From: a virus
Length of the DNA: 28,002 nt
Virus record (IMG/VR): IMGVR_UViG_3300020416_000588
Location: 1 to 28,002 of that record
Direction: 5' to 3' (one strand)
Positions 1 to 5,013 of this stretch are shown here, piece by piece. Made by a program: the position numbers and the translations under genes. Within the stretch, counting starts at the first letter, position 1; the number at the start of each line of letters is the position of its first letter. A model generated the notes under the pieces. It saw only the letters and a program-made list of their open reading frames with translations. It was not told the DNA's origin and did not search any database.

Positions 1-1
1 T

Positions 2-178
2 GTGGTCACCCGAGTAGGTAAGGTAAATGTAAATAGTGGTGGTGATTATAACTTGAAGGTGGGTGGTAATTACACATTAACCGTAGATGGTTCGCATAGT
101 GAGACCATAGCAGGCACACGAACAGAAACGGTAACAGGCGACAACACGAAGACAGGTAAGACAATAAACCTAAACTAA
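2..178 (+). CDS. 5: Baseplate hub / tail lysozyme gp5, C-terminal beta-helix (5' truncated)
   Basis: The reading frame is open from base 2 to the TAA at 176-178 and gives the last 58 residues of a protein that begins outside the window. The residues fall into octads with a Gly near the start and a Val or Ile at the end: GGDYNLKV, GGNYTLTV, DGSHSETI, AGTRTETV, then TGDNTKTG. This is the VxGxxxxx repeat of the triple-stranded beta-helix that forms the T4 gp5 needle below the tail tube. The catalytic lysozyme and OB domains would lie upstream and cannot be seen. A PAAR tip protein and gp25/gp6 downstream support a baseplate setting. A VgrG-type spike is the alternative reading and has the same fold and role. 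Confidence 0.8.
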   Translation: MVTRVGKVNVNSGGDYNLKVGGNYTLTVDGSHSETIAGTRTETVTGDNTKTGKTINLN

Positions 179-337
179 TTCTGAAATCCTGGACAGGAAA
201 GGGCCTTTTAAAACTAGAAGTGCCAGGGTAATCTATAAATGCAATAGACGATACTAGACATTTACCCATTACTGGAGACTGGCGCAAGCCATAACTTTTG
301 GGTGCGGAAATTTCCTGGGATATTTTTTATGTTCCTA

Positions 338-457
338 TTAAGGGCACTCTTCTAAACACTTATGAGCATATGCCTCAGCCTCAGCTTCTGACATACCTTG
401 CTCTAAGCCTTCTTCATACTTATCCTCTAGGAATCTTTGTGTATGTTCACAACTCAT
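338..457 (-). CDS. Small acidic protein on the minus strand, unknown function
   Basis: A 39-residue ORF starting MSCEHTQRFLEDKYEEG and ending CLEECP. It is acidic (many Glu), contains three Cys, and has a helical middle with alternating Glu and Ala. No family is recognised. It is called real because, reading the minus strand, the ATG is preceded by AAAGGA at good Shine-Dalgarno distance, and further upstream by a consensus sigma70 promoter (TTGACA, 17 nt, TAGTAT at 495-523). It runs against the surrounding late genes, so it is probably transcribed separately, perhaps early by host polymerase. The leader element GAAAGGACTA recurs in front of the other promoter-driven minus-strand gene, which starts at 4069. 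Confidence 0.75.
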   Translation of the reverse strand: MSCEHTQRFLEDKYEEGLEQGMSEAEAEAYAHKCLEECP

Positions 458-494
458 AGTATAGTCCTTTCTTGTTTAATTTTTATCATACTTC

Positions 495-523
495 ATACTA
501 ACACATAGTCGCTACCTTGTCAA
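495..523 (-). promoter_or_regulatory. Sigma70-type promoter for the minus-strand gene at 338-457
   Basis: Read on the minus strand, TTGACA (518-523) and TAGTAT (495-500) are separated by exactly 17 nt. The -35 box is perfect and the -10 box matches TATAAT at four of six positions. The start codon at 457 lies about 38 nt downstream of the -10 box with a Shine-Dalgarno sequence between them. Confidence 0.75.
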
Positions 524-589
524 GCGATTTTTCTGTATTAATAAATAATAGTATAACAAGTAATATTAACCTTTACATAGGAGTTCATT

Positions 590-667
590 ATGCAATGGTC
601 AGTACCTGTTATTGATATTGTGTGTGTTGGTTTAGAGATTAACTCATACTCAACGGCGTTAAGATAA
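590..667 (+). CDS. Tiny ORF (25 aa), unknown
   Basis: ATG at 590 is preceded by AGGAG (578-582) at normal spacing and opens a 25-residue frame starting MQWSVPVIDIVCVGLE. There is no recognisable family. The good ribosome-binding site and the stop-start overlap (TAATG) with the next tiny ORF are the only arguments that it is translated. It could instead be a leader peptide whose job is to deliver ribosomes to the downstream frame. An AATAAATA element at 540-547, one base from the T4 late-promoter consensus, lies 42 nt upstream. Confidence 0.45.
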   Translation: MQWSVPVIDIVCVGLEINSYSTALR

Positions 668-729
668 TGTTGACAGCACTTACAATATTAGCACTTGCAT
701 TACAATTAATTACAAGTGTTATCAATTAA
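667..729 (+). CDS. Tiny hydrophobic peptide (20 aa), possible membrane peptide
   Basis: This 20-residue frame, MLTALTILALALQLITSVIN, is almost wholly hydrophobic and long enough to cross a membrane once. Its ATG shares one base with the preceding TAA (665-667), the usual coupling arrangement in this genome, and it has no Shine-Dalgarno site of its own. No family is recognised. It may be a small membrane-acting phage peptide or a chance frame. The coupling and composition favour the first only weakly. Confidence 0.4.
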   Translation: MLTALTILALALQLITSVIN

Positions 730-735
730 TCGTAC

Positions 736-783
736 CTCTGGAGTTCTCATTTCTTATACATAGATGTGTAGAGTCCTCCAGAG
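736..783 (+). ncRNA. 48-nt imperfect hairpin (structured RNA candidate)
   Basis: CTCTGGAG (736-743) pairs perfectly with CTCCAGAG (776-783). Past a 2x2 internal loop, CTC (746-748) pairs with GAG (771-773). Inside that, 755-760 and 765-770 form a six-pair stem (one G-U) with a UAGA loop. There is no T-run after it, so it does not look like an intrinsic terminator. It sits in a gap between small genes and could be an RNA processing or stability element, or an attenuator. On the DNA level it could also be a protein-binding inverted repeat. Confidence 0.5.
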
Positions 784-822
784 ATACCATAGAGTACAGC
801 ATAGAGACGGACGCAACAAACA

Positions 823-951
823 ATGATAACTTTCTTCATATTAGGATTCTCGGTCGTCTTCATTATAAGGTGTGTGTTTGCGCCACCATATAAGGATGAG
901 GAGGAACGATTTAAGGATAAATGGAATTGGACTGGCTTCGGCGGGGTATAG
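823..951 (+). CDS. Small single-pass membrane protein, unknown
   Basis: The 42-residue frame starts MITFFILGFSVVFIIRCVFA, a clear N-terminal membrane helix, followed by a charged stretch (KDEEERFKDKW) and an aromatic/Gly end. The Shine-Dalgarno site is weak. It overlaps the next ORF by 31 nt, so one of the two starts may be wrong. A hydrophobic anchor followed by a charged tail is common among small accessory phage proteins. No function can be assigned. Confidence 0.5.
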   Translation: MITFFILGFSVVFIIRCVFAPPYKDEEERFKDKWNWTGFGGV

Positions 952-1205
952 GGCGTCTTTTTCTCGGAGTTTATTCTCTAATAAAAATCGGGGCGAAACT
1001 CGTAGGGTTATCTTATCTCTTTGCGTTTATGTATGTTGCGATTATCGGTACCATCACCGAGTATTCTGAACAACAACGAATTATAGGCAACAATATAATA
1101 GACGAGTTCCTGTACGCTATACCACTATCTATTCTTACTCTTCTTTTATTCAACCGTAAAGTTATAAATAGTTTTATTCGTTCAACCATTTATGGTCGGA
1201 AGTAG
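921..1205 (+). CDS. Small membrane protein with two predicted helices, unknown
   Basis: The 94-residue product begins MELDWLRRGIGRLFLGVYSL. It has one long hydrophobic stretch at about residues 20-45 and a second at about 65-80, ending in basic residues. The start chosen follows AAGGATAA very closely, so the spacing is short and a different start is possible. It is unrecognised. Its position among other tiny genes marks this as accessory rather than core phage DNA. Confidence 0.55.
   Translation: MELDWLRRGIGRLFLGVYSLIKIGAKLVGLSYLFAFMYVAIIGTITEYSEQQRIIGNNIIDEFLYAIPLSILTLLLFNRKVINSFIRSTIYGRK
1163..1170 (+). promoter_or_regulatory. Possible T4-type late promoter (TATAAATA)
   Basis: An exact TATAAATA lies inside the 3' end of the preceding small gene, about 83 nt before the gene at 1254. 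The same octamer precedes gp25, the gp10-like gene and gp8 in this window. Here the distance is longer and chance is a real alternative in such AT-rich DNA. Confidence 0.35.
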
Positions 1206-1253
1206 GGCACTCGCCTGAAGGAACGCACCTAACTTGAAACATAGGAGGGTGTT

Positions 1254-1448
1254 ATGAATAGACATACTTATTTACTCTCCACTTATAGAAAGAAGAAGAT
1301 GATTGAGCGAAAAGAAAAGGCTCTCGCTTCCTCTCGTACAGAAGTGGATATAAATGGCAATGGTACATCTGGTTATACCTTAAAAGAAGGTGAGAATAAA
1401 GGATTGGTACTAGGTCATAGAGTTGTCAAGTCAACCGATAATTGGTAA
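1254..1448 (+). CDS. Small basic protein, unknown
   Basis: The 64-residue frame starts MNRHTYLLSTYRKKK, is rich in Lys and Arg in its first half, and has no membrane segment. A strong AGGAGG ribosome-binding site lies just upstream of the ATG, which is good support for translation. The second half contains a Gly/Asn/Thr-rich turn region (NGNGTSGYTLKEGENKG). No family is recognised. Confidence 0.6.
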   Translation: MNRHTYLLSTYRKKKMIERKEKALASSRTEVDINGNGTSGYTLKEGENKGLVLGHRVVKSTDNW

Positions 1449-1453
1449 TATTT

Positions 1454-1473
1454 GGGGGAGTTAAATCTCCCCT
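1454..1473 (+). terminator. Short G/C-rich hairpin, terminator-like but without T-run
   Basis: GGGGGAG (1454-1460), loop TTAAAT, CTCCCCT (1467-1473): seven pairs including one terminal G-T. It lies directly after the stop of the gene at 1254-1448, where a terminator is expected, but is followed by AAATAATC rather than a T-run. It may act in RNA stability instead. It also overlaps CTAAATA (1472-1478), a weaker late-promoter look-alike. Confidence 0.45.
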
Positions 1474-1483
1474 AAATAATCAT

Positions 1484-1657
1484 ATGAATAAATTAATTCT
1501 AATTCTATGCCTGGTCAATACACTTGCGATAATAGCATTGTGTATCGCCATATTCTTTCAGATGAACGAACAAAGTCATATGTGGGATATGTTTCAGGAC
1601 TTTGAGAAATTATTAATAGACATTTTAATGGGTCGTATGGAGACAAAAGATATATGA
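1484..1657 (+). CDS. Small membrane protein with N-terminal helix, unknown
   Basis: Taking the first ATG after the hairpin gives 57 residues. The N-terminus, MNKLILILCLVNTLAIIALC, runs on into more hydrophobic residues (one long helix), followed by a Met-rich acidic tail ending ETKDI. A longer reading from an upstream TTG at 1442 would run through the hairpin and is rejected. The stop overlaps the next start (ATGA at 1654-1657), suggesting co-translation with the IscA-like gene. No family is recognised. Confidence 0.55.
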   Translation: MNKLILILCLVNTLAIIALCIAIFFQMNEQSHMWDMFQDFEKLLIDILMGRMETKDI

Positions 1658-1977
1658 GTTTAATTAATCTTACAGATACAGCGAAGGAACATTTAATCAA
1701 TCTTGCAAAGGAACATAATAAGAAGTTTGTAAGACTAGAGGTTAAAGGTGGTGGTTGTGCAGGTTTTAAATACGACTGGTCTTTTGATGATAAACAAGGC
1801 GAGGAAGATGAGAAGTTAGATTACGATACTTTCAGTCTATTAGTGGATAAGAATAGTTTATTAATGCTATCAGGTATGACGATAGAATATAAGAAAGAGA
1901 TATTTGGTAGTTTCCTTGAATTAAAGAATCCTAACGCAACAAGTAGTTGTGGTTGTGGAGAAAGTTTTGGAGTATAA
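1654..1977 (+). CDS. A-type iron-sulfur carrier (IscA/ErpA/HesB family)
   Basis: The 107-residue protein has the hallmark three cysteines of A-type Fe-S carriers: Cys35 in VKGGGCAGFKY and Cys99/Cys101 in SSCGCGESFGV. Length and spacing match bacterial IscA closely (its cysteines are also at 35, 99 and 101). These proteins carry [2Fe-2S]/[4Fe-4S] clusters or iron to target enzymes in the cytoplasm. The gene overlaps both neighbours by a base or more and is followed within 1.1 kb by an NFU-domain gene, so the phage encodes two cluster-delivery proteins together. Plausible clients are the three radical SAM/SPASM enzymes at 21-27 kb, which need several [4Fe-4S] clusters each; that link is inference. 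Host client proteins are the alternative. Confidence 0.92.
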   Translation: MSLINLTDTAKEHLINLAKEHNKKFVRLEVKGGGCAGFKYDWSFDDKQGEEDEKLDYDTFSLLVDKNSLLMLSGMTIEYKKEIFGSFLELKNPNATSSCGCGESFGV

Positions 1978-2261
1978 TGAATTACGATAGAAAAAGACAA
2001 GAAGAAGAATTGTACAATAAAGATGTCATAGATTTGCGTATGGCACCTGGTTGTCCTGTTCCTTTAGAGAAAGATTTTAAGTTTCAGATGGATATACTGA
2101 AGAAACAATTACAGATGGTACTTGATGATGAAAGAGGACCTAGTGATTTAGATAAGAAGATTAGTATATTAGAAACTCAAAATAGGATACTTACAGAAGA
2201 GAAGAAGTTCCTTATTCAGACTTTAAAAGAATACGGCATATTGACAAGTGAGATAGAATAG
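1977..2261 (+). CDS. Conserved-looking small protein with C-terminal coiled coil, unknown
   Basis: The start is set at the ATG that overlaps the IscA stop (TAATG), giving 94 residues (MNYDRKRQEEELYNKDVIDL...). A frame open from 1947 inside iscA is disregarded. The protein has an N-terminal charged helix, a short PGCPVPLEKDF segment and a heptad-like C-terminal helix (about residues 60-90). No membrane segment is seen. The position between iscA and an oxygenase suggests the same operon, but no function can be named. Confidence 0.7.
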   Translation: MNYDRKRQEEELYNKDVIDLRMAPGCPVPLEKDFKFQMDILKKQLQMVLDDERGPSDLDKKISILETQNRILTEEKKFLIQTLKEYGILTSEIE

Positions 2262-2276
2262 TATAAGATAATAGTT

Positions 2277-3059
2277 ATGACAAAAATGAGAGATAAGACC
2301 GTCTTACCTCAAATGATTGGTAGAAATAGAGACGGCAAAGAAATCAACGGCGAAGTATTATATCCTTTTGGTCCACCTGTTTATAGAACAGAAATAGACG
2401 ATAACATTTTACAGATGTTAATTGATGAGGGTAAACGAATACGAAAAGAAAAACCTAAAGACAACGACCATAGAAATAATCTAGCAGGTGTTATGGGTTC
2501 TACTGAACAAAGCACTTCTGTTAAATATGATAAAGGCGAAGTTCGTAATCGTGCTGATATGGCGATTGTTCAGAAGGTATTTGAGTTCTTTGATATACTT
2601 TCAGGTAACTATGGTTCAGGTTGGCCTAATATCAATAGAACATTATCGCCTGATAATAAACCTAATGTGTTAAGATTAGACCAGTTATGGATTAACTTTC
2701 AACACAAATACGATTTCAATCCACCACACGACCATAGTGGTGTTTTTAGTTTTGTAATGTTTGGTGATATAGACGAAAAGATATTTACTGAAAATGTACC
2801 ACCTACTAATGCAAAGGTATCAGGTAAATTATGTTTTCAATATGGCGAAAAGATTTCAAATTTACAAGCAAATAACTTTACGGTAGAACCTTATAGAGGT
2901 TTGATGTATGTTTTTCCTGCAACACTTCAACACTATGTAGCACCTTTCTATACTGACTATGAAAGAATAAGTATTAGTGGTAACTATGTTCTACAACAAC
3001 CAGGTCCAGGTATACAACCTATGACTAAAGAACAAGAGGCAAAACTAAATTTAGTGTAA
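2277..3059 (+). CDS. 2OG-Fe(II) oxygenase superfamily protein
   Basis: The 260-residue protein has an oxygenase-like core in its second half. Residues 149-156, PPHDHSGV, give His151-x-His153 at the start of a beta strand, and FPATLQHYVAPF with ERISISGNY gives His219 and Arg230. This is the expected order of metal ligands and 2-oxoglutarate-binding Arg in the double-stranded beta-helix of phage 2OG-Fe(II) oxygenases. The first ligand motif is HxH rather than the classic HxD, a variation I believe occurs in related marine phage proteins. The start could be 2277 or the second Met at 2286. Substrate is unknown; protein or nucleotide hydroxylation are both possible. It sits between the iscA-like and NFU genes. 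Confidence 0.75.
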   Translation: MTKMRDKTVLPQMIGRNRDGKEINGEVLYPFGPPVYRTEIDDNILQMLIDEGKRIRKEKPKDNDHRNNLAGVMGSTEQSTSVKYDKGEVRNRADMAIVQKVFEFFDILSGNYGSGWPNINRTLSPDNKPNVLRLDQLWINFQHKYDFNPPHDHSGVFSFVMFGDIDEKIFTENVPPTNAKVSGKLCFQYGEKISNLQANNFTVEPYRGLMYVFPATLQHYVAPFYTDYERISISGNYVLQQPGPGIQPMTKEQEAKLNLV

Positions 3060-3331
3060 TGGAAGAAACAATAGAAAAGATAAAATTTGTTTTAAAAGAT
3101 AAGATAGCACCATCAGTTGCAATGCACGGTGGTAAGATAGAATTTAAATCTTTTGAAGACGGCAAACTACATCTAGTTATGGCAGGTAGTTGTGCTGGGT
3201 GTGCAATGTCTCAAATGACTTTGAAACAAGGTGTTGAGAGTATGATGAAACACTATGTACCTGAAGTCAATGAGATTATTTCAGAAGACGACCCAACAGC
3301 GAAGGAACAAGGTTATACACCTTGGGCATAA
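3059..3331 (+). CDS. NFU-domain iron-sulfur cluster carrier (NifU C-terminal type)
   Basis: The 90-residue protein consists of a single NFU domain. An N-terminal helix leads to APSVAMHGGKIEF, then the GSCAGCAMSQMTLKQGVE motif with Cys45 and Cys48 (CxxC), and the usual following helix. NFU proteins bind a [4Fe-4S] cluster at the dimer interface through this CxxC and pass it to client enzymes. The stand-alone domain lacks the degenerate A-type domain of E. coli NfuA, but a separate A-type protein is encoded at 1654-1977, so together they cover both modules. The start overlaps the previous stop (TAATG). Confidence 0.92.
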   Translation: MEETIEKIKFVLKDKIAPSVAMHGGKIEFKSFEDGKLHLVMAGSCAGCAMSQMTLKQGVESMMKHYVPEVNEIISEDDPTAKEQGYTPWA

Positions 3332-3334
3332 TCA

Positions 3335-3643
3335 ATGCAATCACAAAAGAAGAGAAGTCTGTTAAAGACATTGACTTGGCGTATTCTTGCCACTAGTGAT
3401 ACATTTCTAATATCTTGGTTAATTACAGGAAGATTTGACTTCGCAGGTGCGATAGCAGGTATAGAAGTTATTACAAAAATGTTTCTATACTATATGCACG
3501 AAAGAGGTTGGGATAAGATTAAGTTTGGGCGTGCTGAAAATGAACAACACACCCTAATCTTTCCAGATTTCAATGAGGTTAAAGTAGAAAAACAAGAAAA
3601 GTGGATGAATATTAAATCAAAAGAATCCAGGAAAACAGACTAG
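3335..3643 (+). CDS. DUF2061 family membrane protein
   Basis: The 102-residue protein opens with a basic stretch (MQSQKKRSLLKTLTWRILAT) followed by hydrophobic helices around residues 17-30 and 36-55, then YYMHERGWDKIKFGR. The R-S-L-x-K-T-x-T-W-R-I start and the Y-x-H-E-R-x-W turn are what I associate with DUF2061, a family of small membrane proteins of unknown function. The C-terminal 40 residues are hydrophilic. It lies three bases after the NFU gene and probably shares its transcript. In bacteria this family is sometimes seen near sulfur metabolism genes, but no role is shown here. Confidence 0.8.
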   Translation: MQSQKKRSLLKTLTWRILATSDTFLISWLITGRFDFAGAIAGIEVITKMFLYYMHERGWDKIKFGRAENEQHTLIFPDFNEVKVEKQEKWMNIKSKESRKTD

Positions 3644-3702
3644 ACTTTCTGACACCATACAACCGACTACAGCGACAGCGTGGTAAACAATTAAAAAAGT
3701 AA

Positions 3703-3897
3703 TCATTTCTTATTGTACCTTTCATAATGGCTTTCACTTACGCAGTAAAAGGCTTTGTGTTGTGGATATTCTTGTTTAGCGATTTGATGTGGTTCCTTAC
3801 AATTGTCAAACTGACCTAGCAGAACCATATCTTTTGATTGAAAATCAAAATAGTTATAACCTGATAACCAGATTATAGCAATATATTTACTGACTAT
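3703..3897 (-). CDS. Small protein with hydrophobic N-terminus; apparent non-ATG start
   Basis: The minus-strand frame ends at TGA (3703-3705). From the only ATG (3826-3828) it would give 41 residues (MVLLGQFDNCKEPHQIAKQE and on to SHYERYNKK). The frame stays open and protein-like upstream: VSKYIAIIWLSGYNYFDFQS precedes the ATG, a hydrophobic signal or anchor segment. No ATG, GTG or TTG lies there. AAGGA is placed seven bases before an ATA codon (3895-3897), and an ATT lies at 3880-3882. The frame overlaps the end of the upstream gene (stop at 3887-3889) by 11 nt, typical of coupled genes. I list the ATA-start version, 64 residues. The alternative is a 41-residue protein from 3828. Family unknown. 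Confidence 0.55.
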   Translation of the reverse strand: MVSKYIAIIWLSGYNYFDFQSKDMVLLGQFDNCKEPHQIAKQEYPQHKAFYCVSESHYERYNKK

Positions 3898-4069
3898 CTT
3901 CTTTTCCTTGAAAATAGAAACACAAAACAGCAGAAATTATAGTTATAACGAACATTACGAAAAACATTGTCCAGTTTTCTTGTCCTAGACAATGACCACC
4001 GCAATCTTCAATAGAACCTACTGCCATTATTGCACTCATAATAGTTGTAAACGCAAAAAATGTACTCAT
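3887..4069 (-). CDS. Small membrane protein on the minus strand, unknown
   Basis: The 60-residue protein has a hydrophobic N-terminus (MSTFFAFTTIMSAIMAVGS), a short loop with two Cys and a His (EDCGGHCLGQENW), then a membrane helix (MFFVMFVITIISAVLCFYF) and a charged tail. The start at 4069 is preferred over an in-frame ATG at 4084 because GAAAGGACTAAAA leads directly into it and would be coding otherwise. The same GAAAGGACTA leader precedes the minus-strand gene starting at 457. A consensus promoter lies upstream (4098-4126). The loop between two helices could bind metal or form a disulfide, but this is guesswork. Confidence 0.7.
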   Translation of the reverse strand: MSTFFAFTTIMSAIMAVGSIEDCGGHCLGQENWTMFFVMFVITIISAVLCFYFQGKEDSQ

Positions 4070-4097
4070 TTTTAGTCCTTTCATAGTTTATACATAC

Positions 4098-4126
4098 ATA
4101 ATAGAACAATTAACGAAAGGTGTCAA
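4098..4126 (-). promoter_or_regulatory. Sigma70-type promoter for the minus-strand genes at 3703-4069
   Basis: Read on the minus strand, a perfect TTGACA (4121-4126) is followed after exactly 17 nt by TATTAT (4098-4103). The -35 box lies in the 5' leader of the divergent lipoprotein gene (ATG at 4134), so transcription in the two directions may interfere. Confidence 0.78.
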
Positions 4127-4133
4127 GCAAAAA

Positions 4134-4334
4134 ATGAGCATTTTTTCAAAAAAATCAATATTTTTTGGGTTATTTGTACTATTTTTGTTCTCTGGATGTT
4201 CTTTTAAGTTTACAGATTGCAAAATTTTCCCAAATATGGAAGATAATCCCATTGACAACAAGTTTCAAAGAGAAAGTATTAAAAAAACTTTAAAACACGG
4301 CGGTGTTTACACACAATTTAAGTGTAATTTCTAA
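4134..4334 (+). CDS. Small putative lipoprotein
   Basis: The 66-residue protein starts MSIFSKKSIFFGLFVLFLFS followed by GC: two Lys, a hydrophobic core and a lipobox with Cys22 (L-F-S-G-C). Signal peptidase II cleavage would leave a mature lipoprotein of about 45 residues with two further Cys. Phage-encoded lipoproteins such as T5 Llp block receptors and prevent superinfection, and that role is a reasonable guess, not shown. GAAAGG lies about 13 nt before the ATG. Its T-rich codons stand out somewhat from the neighbours, which may only reflect the hydrophobic signal sequence. No family recognised for the mature part. Confidence 0.65.
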   Translation: MSIFSKKSIFFGLFVLFLFSGCSFKFTDCKIFPNMEDNPIDNKFQRESIKKTLKHGGVYTQFKCNF

Positions 4335-4341
4335 AAAGTTT

Positions 4342-4349
4342 CATAAATA
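4342..4349 (+). promoter_or_regulatory. Probable late promoter variant (CATAAATA)
   Basis: CATAAATA differs from TATAAATA at the first base only and lies 20 nt before the ATG at 4370, a spacing like that of the element before the gp10-like gene. TGGAGG (4361-4366), the ribosome-binding site, lies between them. Confidence 0.5.
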
Positions 4350-4369
4350 TCCATAACAAATGGAGGTTT

Positions 4370-4519
4370 ATGGCACGAAAAGGATTATTTGGCGTAAATT
4401 TATATACTAGAGGCAAACCAAAGAAGACAAGTCAGGGAAAAAAGAAGAGAATGGTTAAATTTAGTAGTATGAACAAGTCAAAGAAGAGAAGTTGGAAGGC
4501 TTATAGGGGACAAGGTTAA
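4370..4519 (+). CDS. Small very basic protein, unknown
   Basis: A 49-residue frame, MARKGLFGVNLYTRGKPKK onward, with roughly one third Lys/Arg and no acidic residues. TGGAGG precedes the ATG, with a late-promoter-like CATAAATA above that, and the stop abuts the ATG of the next gene. Strong basicity suggests nucleic-acid or acidic-surface binding. In late T4-like operons such proteins can be minor virion components, but no family is recognised. Confidence 0.65.
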   Translation: MARKGLFGVNLYTRGKPKKTSQGKKKRMVKFSSMNKSKKRSWKAYRGQG

Positions 4520-4729
4520 ATGGAAGGTGTATTTAAGATAAAAGTAGGACGAAGTATCTACACTTACACTAACTTTGATGAAATACCACAAGAGATAGGT
4601 GCTGTTATTTCATTTAATCCTAAATATCCCGAAGAACCTCATACAGAAGAAGAACATAAGTTAATAGAAACCTTTAACGACAAATTACAGGAGTTAATGA
4701 AAAGGGAATGCCGGCGGTTACGAGAATAG
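4520..4729 (+). CDS. Small acidic protein upstream of PAAR, unknown
   Basis: This 69-residue protein begins MEGVFKIKVGRSIYTYTNFD, continues with a predicted beta-rich half and ends in an acidic helix (EEEHKLIETFNDKLQELMKRE). The ATG follows the previous TAA immediately with AAGG upstream. It overlaps the PAAR gene by 22 nt. I do not recognise the family. The placement before the PAAR tip and gp25 suggests a late-expressed baseplate-associated or chaperone-like protein. Confidence 0.65.
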   Translation: MEGVFKIKVGRSIYTYTNFDEIPQEIGAVISFNPKYPEEPHTEEEHKLIETFNDKLQELMKRECRRLRE

Positions 4730-4995
4730 GCGATAAAGATGTTACCCATTGTAGCACACCTGCAAGAGCAGTAGGTTCGCCAGATGTATTTTGCAATGGT
4801 ATTGCTATCAGTAGACAAGGTGATAACAATACTACACATCTATTGCCAGGTCTACCTTGTCCTGCACACGCAGCTCCGATTGCTCAAGGTAGTACAACGG
4901 TCTTTATAAATGGTAAAGGTTGTGGTCGTGTTGGTGACGCAATATCGGGTTGTACTAGTGTTGCTGAAGGTTCGCCTAATGTCTTTGCTGGTTAG
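4708..4995 (+). CDS. 5.4: PAAR-motif spike tip protein (gp5.4-like)
   Basis: The 95-residue product starts MPAVTRIGDKDVTHC and carries the PAAR signature: GSPDVFCNGIAISRQGD, then HLLPGLPCPAHAAPIAQGS, TTVFINGKGCGRVGD and a GSPNVFAG end. PAAR proteins fold into a short cone that caps the gp5/VgrG beta-helix needle and binds a metal ion through His/Cys residues. Length is close to T4 gp5.4. Several His and Cys (for example in the THC and PCPAHAAP segments) are in place to act as ligands. It is separated from the gp5 gene here by about 4.5 kb of accessory genes, an unusual gap. Confidence 0.93.
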   Translation: MPAVTRIGDKDVTHCSTPARAVGSPDVFCNGIAISRQGDNNTTHLLPGLPCPAHAAPIAQGSTTVFINGKGCGRVGDAISGCTSVAEGSPNVFAG

Positions 4996-4997
4996 TG

Positions 4998-5005
4998 TAT
5001 AAATA
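4998..5005 (+). promoter_or_regulatory. T4-type late promoter (TATAAATA) before gp25
   Basis: Exact TATAAATA immediately after the PAAR stop. The ATG of gp25 is only 8 nt downstream and no Shine-Dalgarno site is visible, so a transcript starting here would be nearly leaderless for gp25, although it could serve gp6 and later genes normally. Confidence 0.65.
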
Positions 5006-5013
5006 TTAGTGTT

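Noticed and set aside
6-287. Minus-strand 93-residue frame over the gp5 end
   Set aside because: It runs antisense to the clear beta-helix octads, has a low-complexity His/Tyr/Leu composition and no ribosome-binding site.
179-337. Gap after gp5 searched for small genes or terminators
   Set aside because: Only very short frames, a 10-bp palindrome (GGAAATTTCC at 307-316) and a TATAAATG look-alike at 234-241; nothing firm enough to list.
872-1069. Plus-strand 65-residue frame overlapping two small membrane-protein frames
   Set aside because: Arg/Cys-rich with no structure and no ribosome-binding site; a frame shadow of the ORF at 921-1205.
4070-4084. Upstream in-frame ATG for the minus-strand gene starting at 4069
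   Set aside because: Using it would turn the GAAAGGACTA ribosome-binding site into coding sequence.
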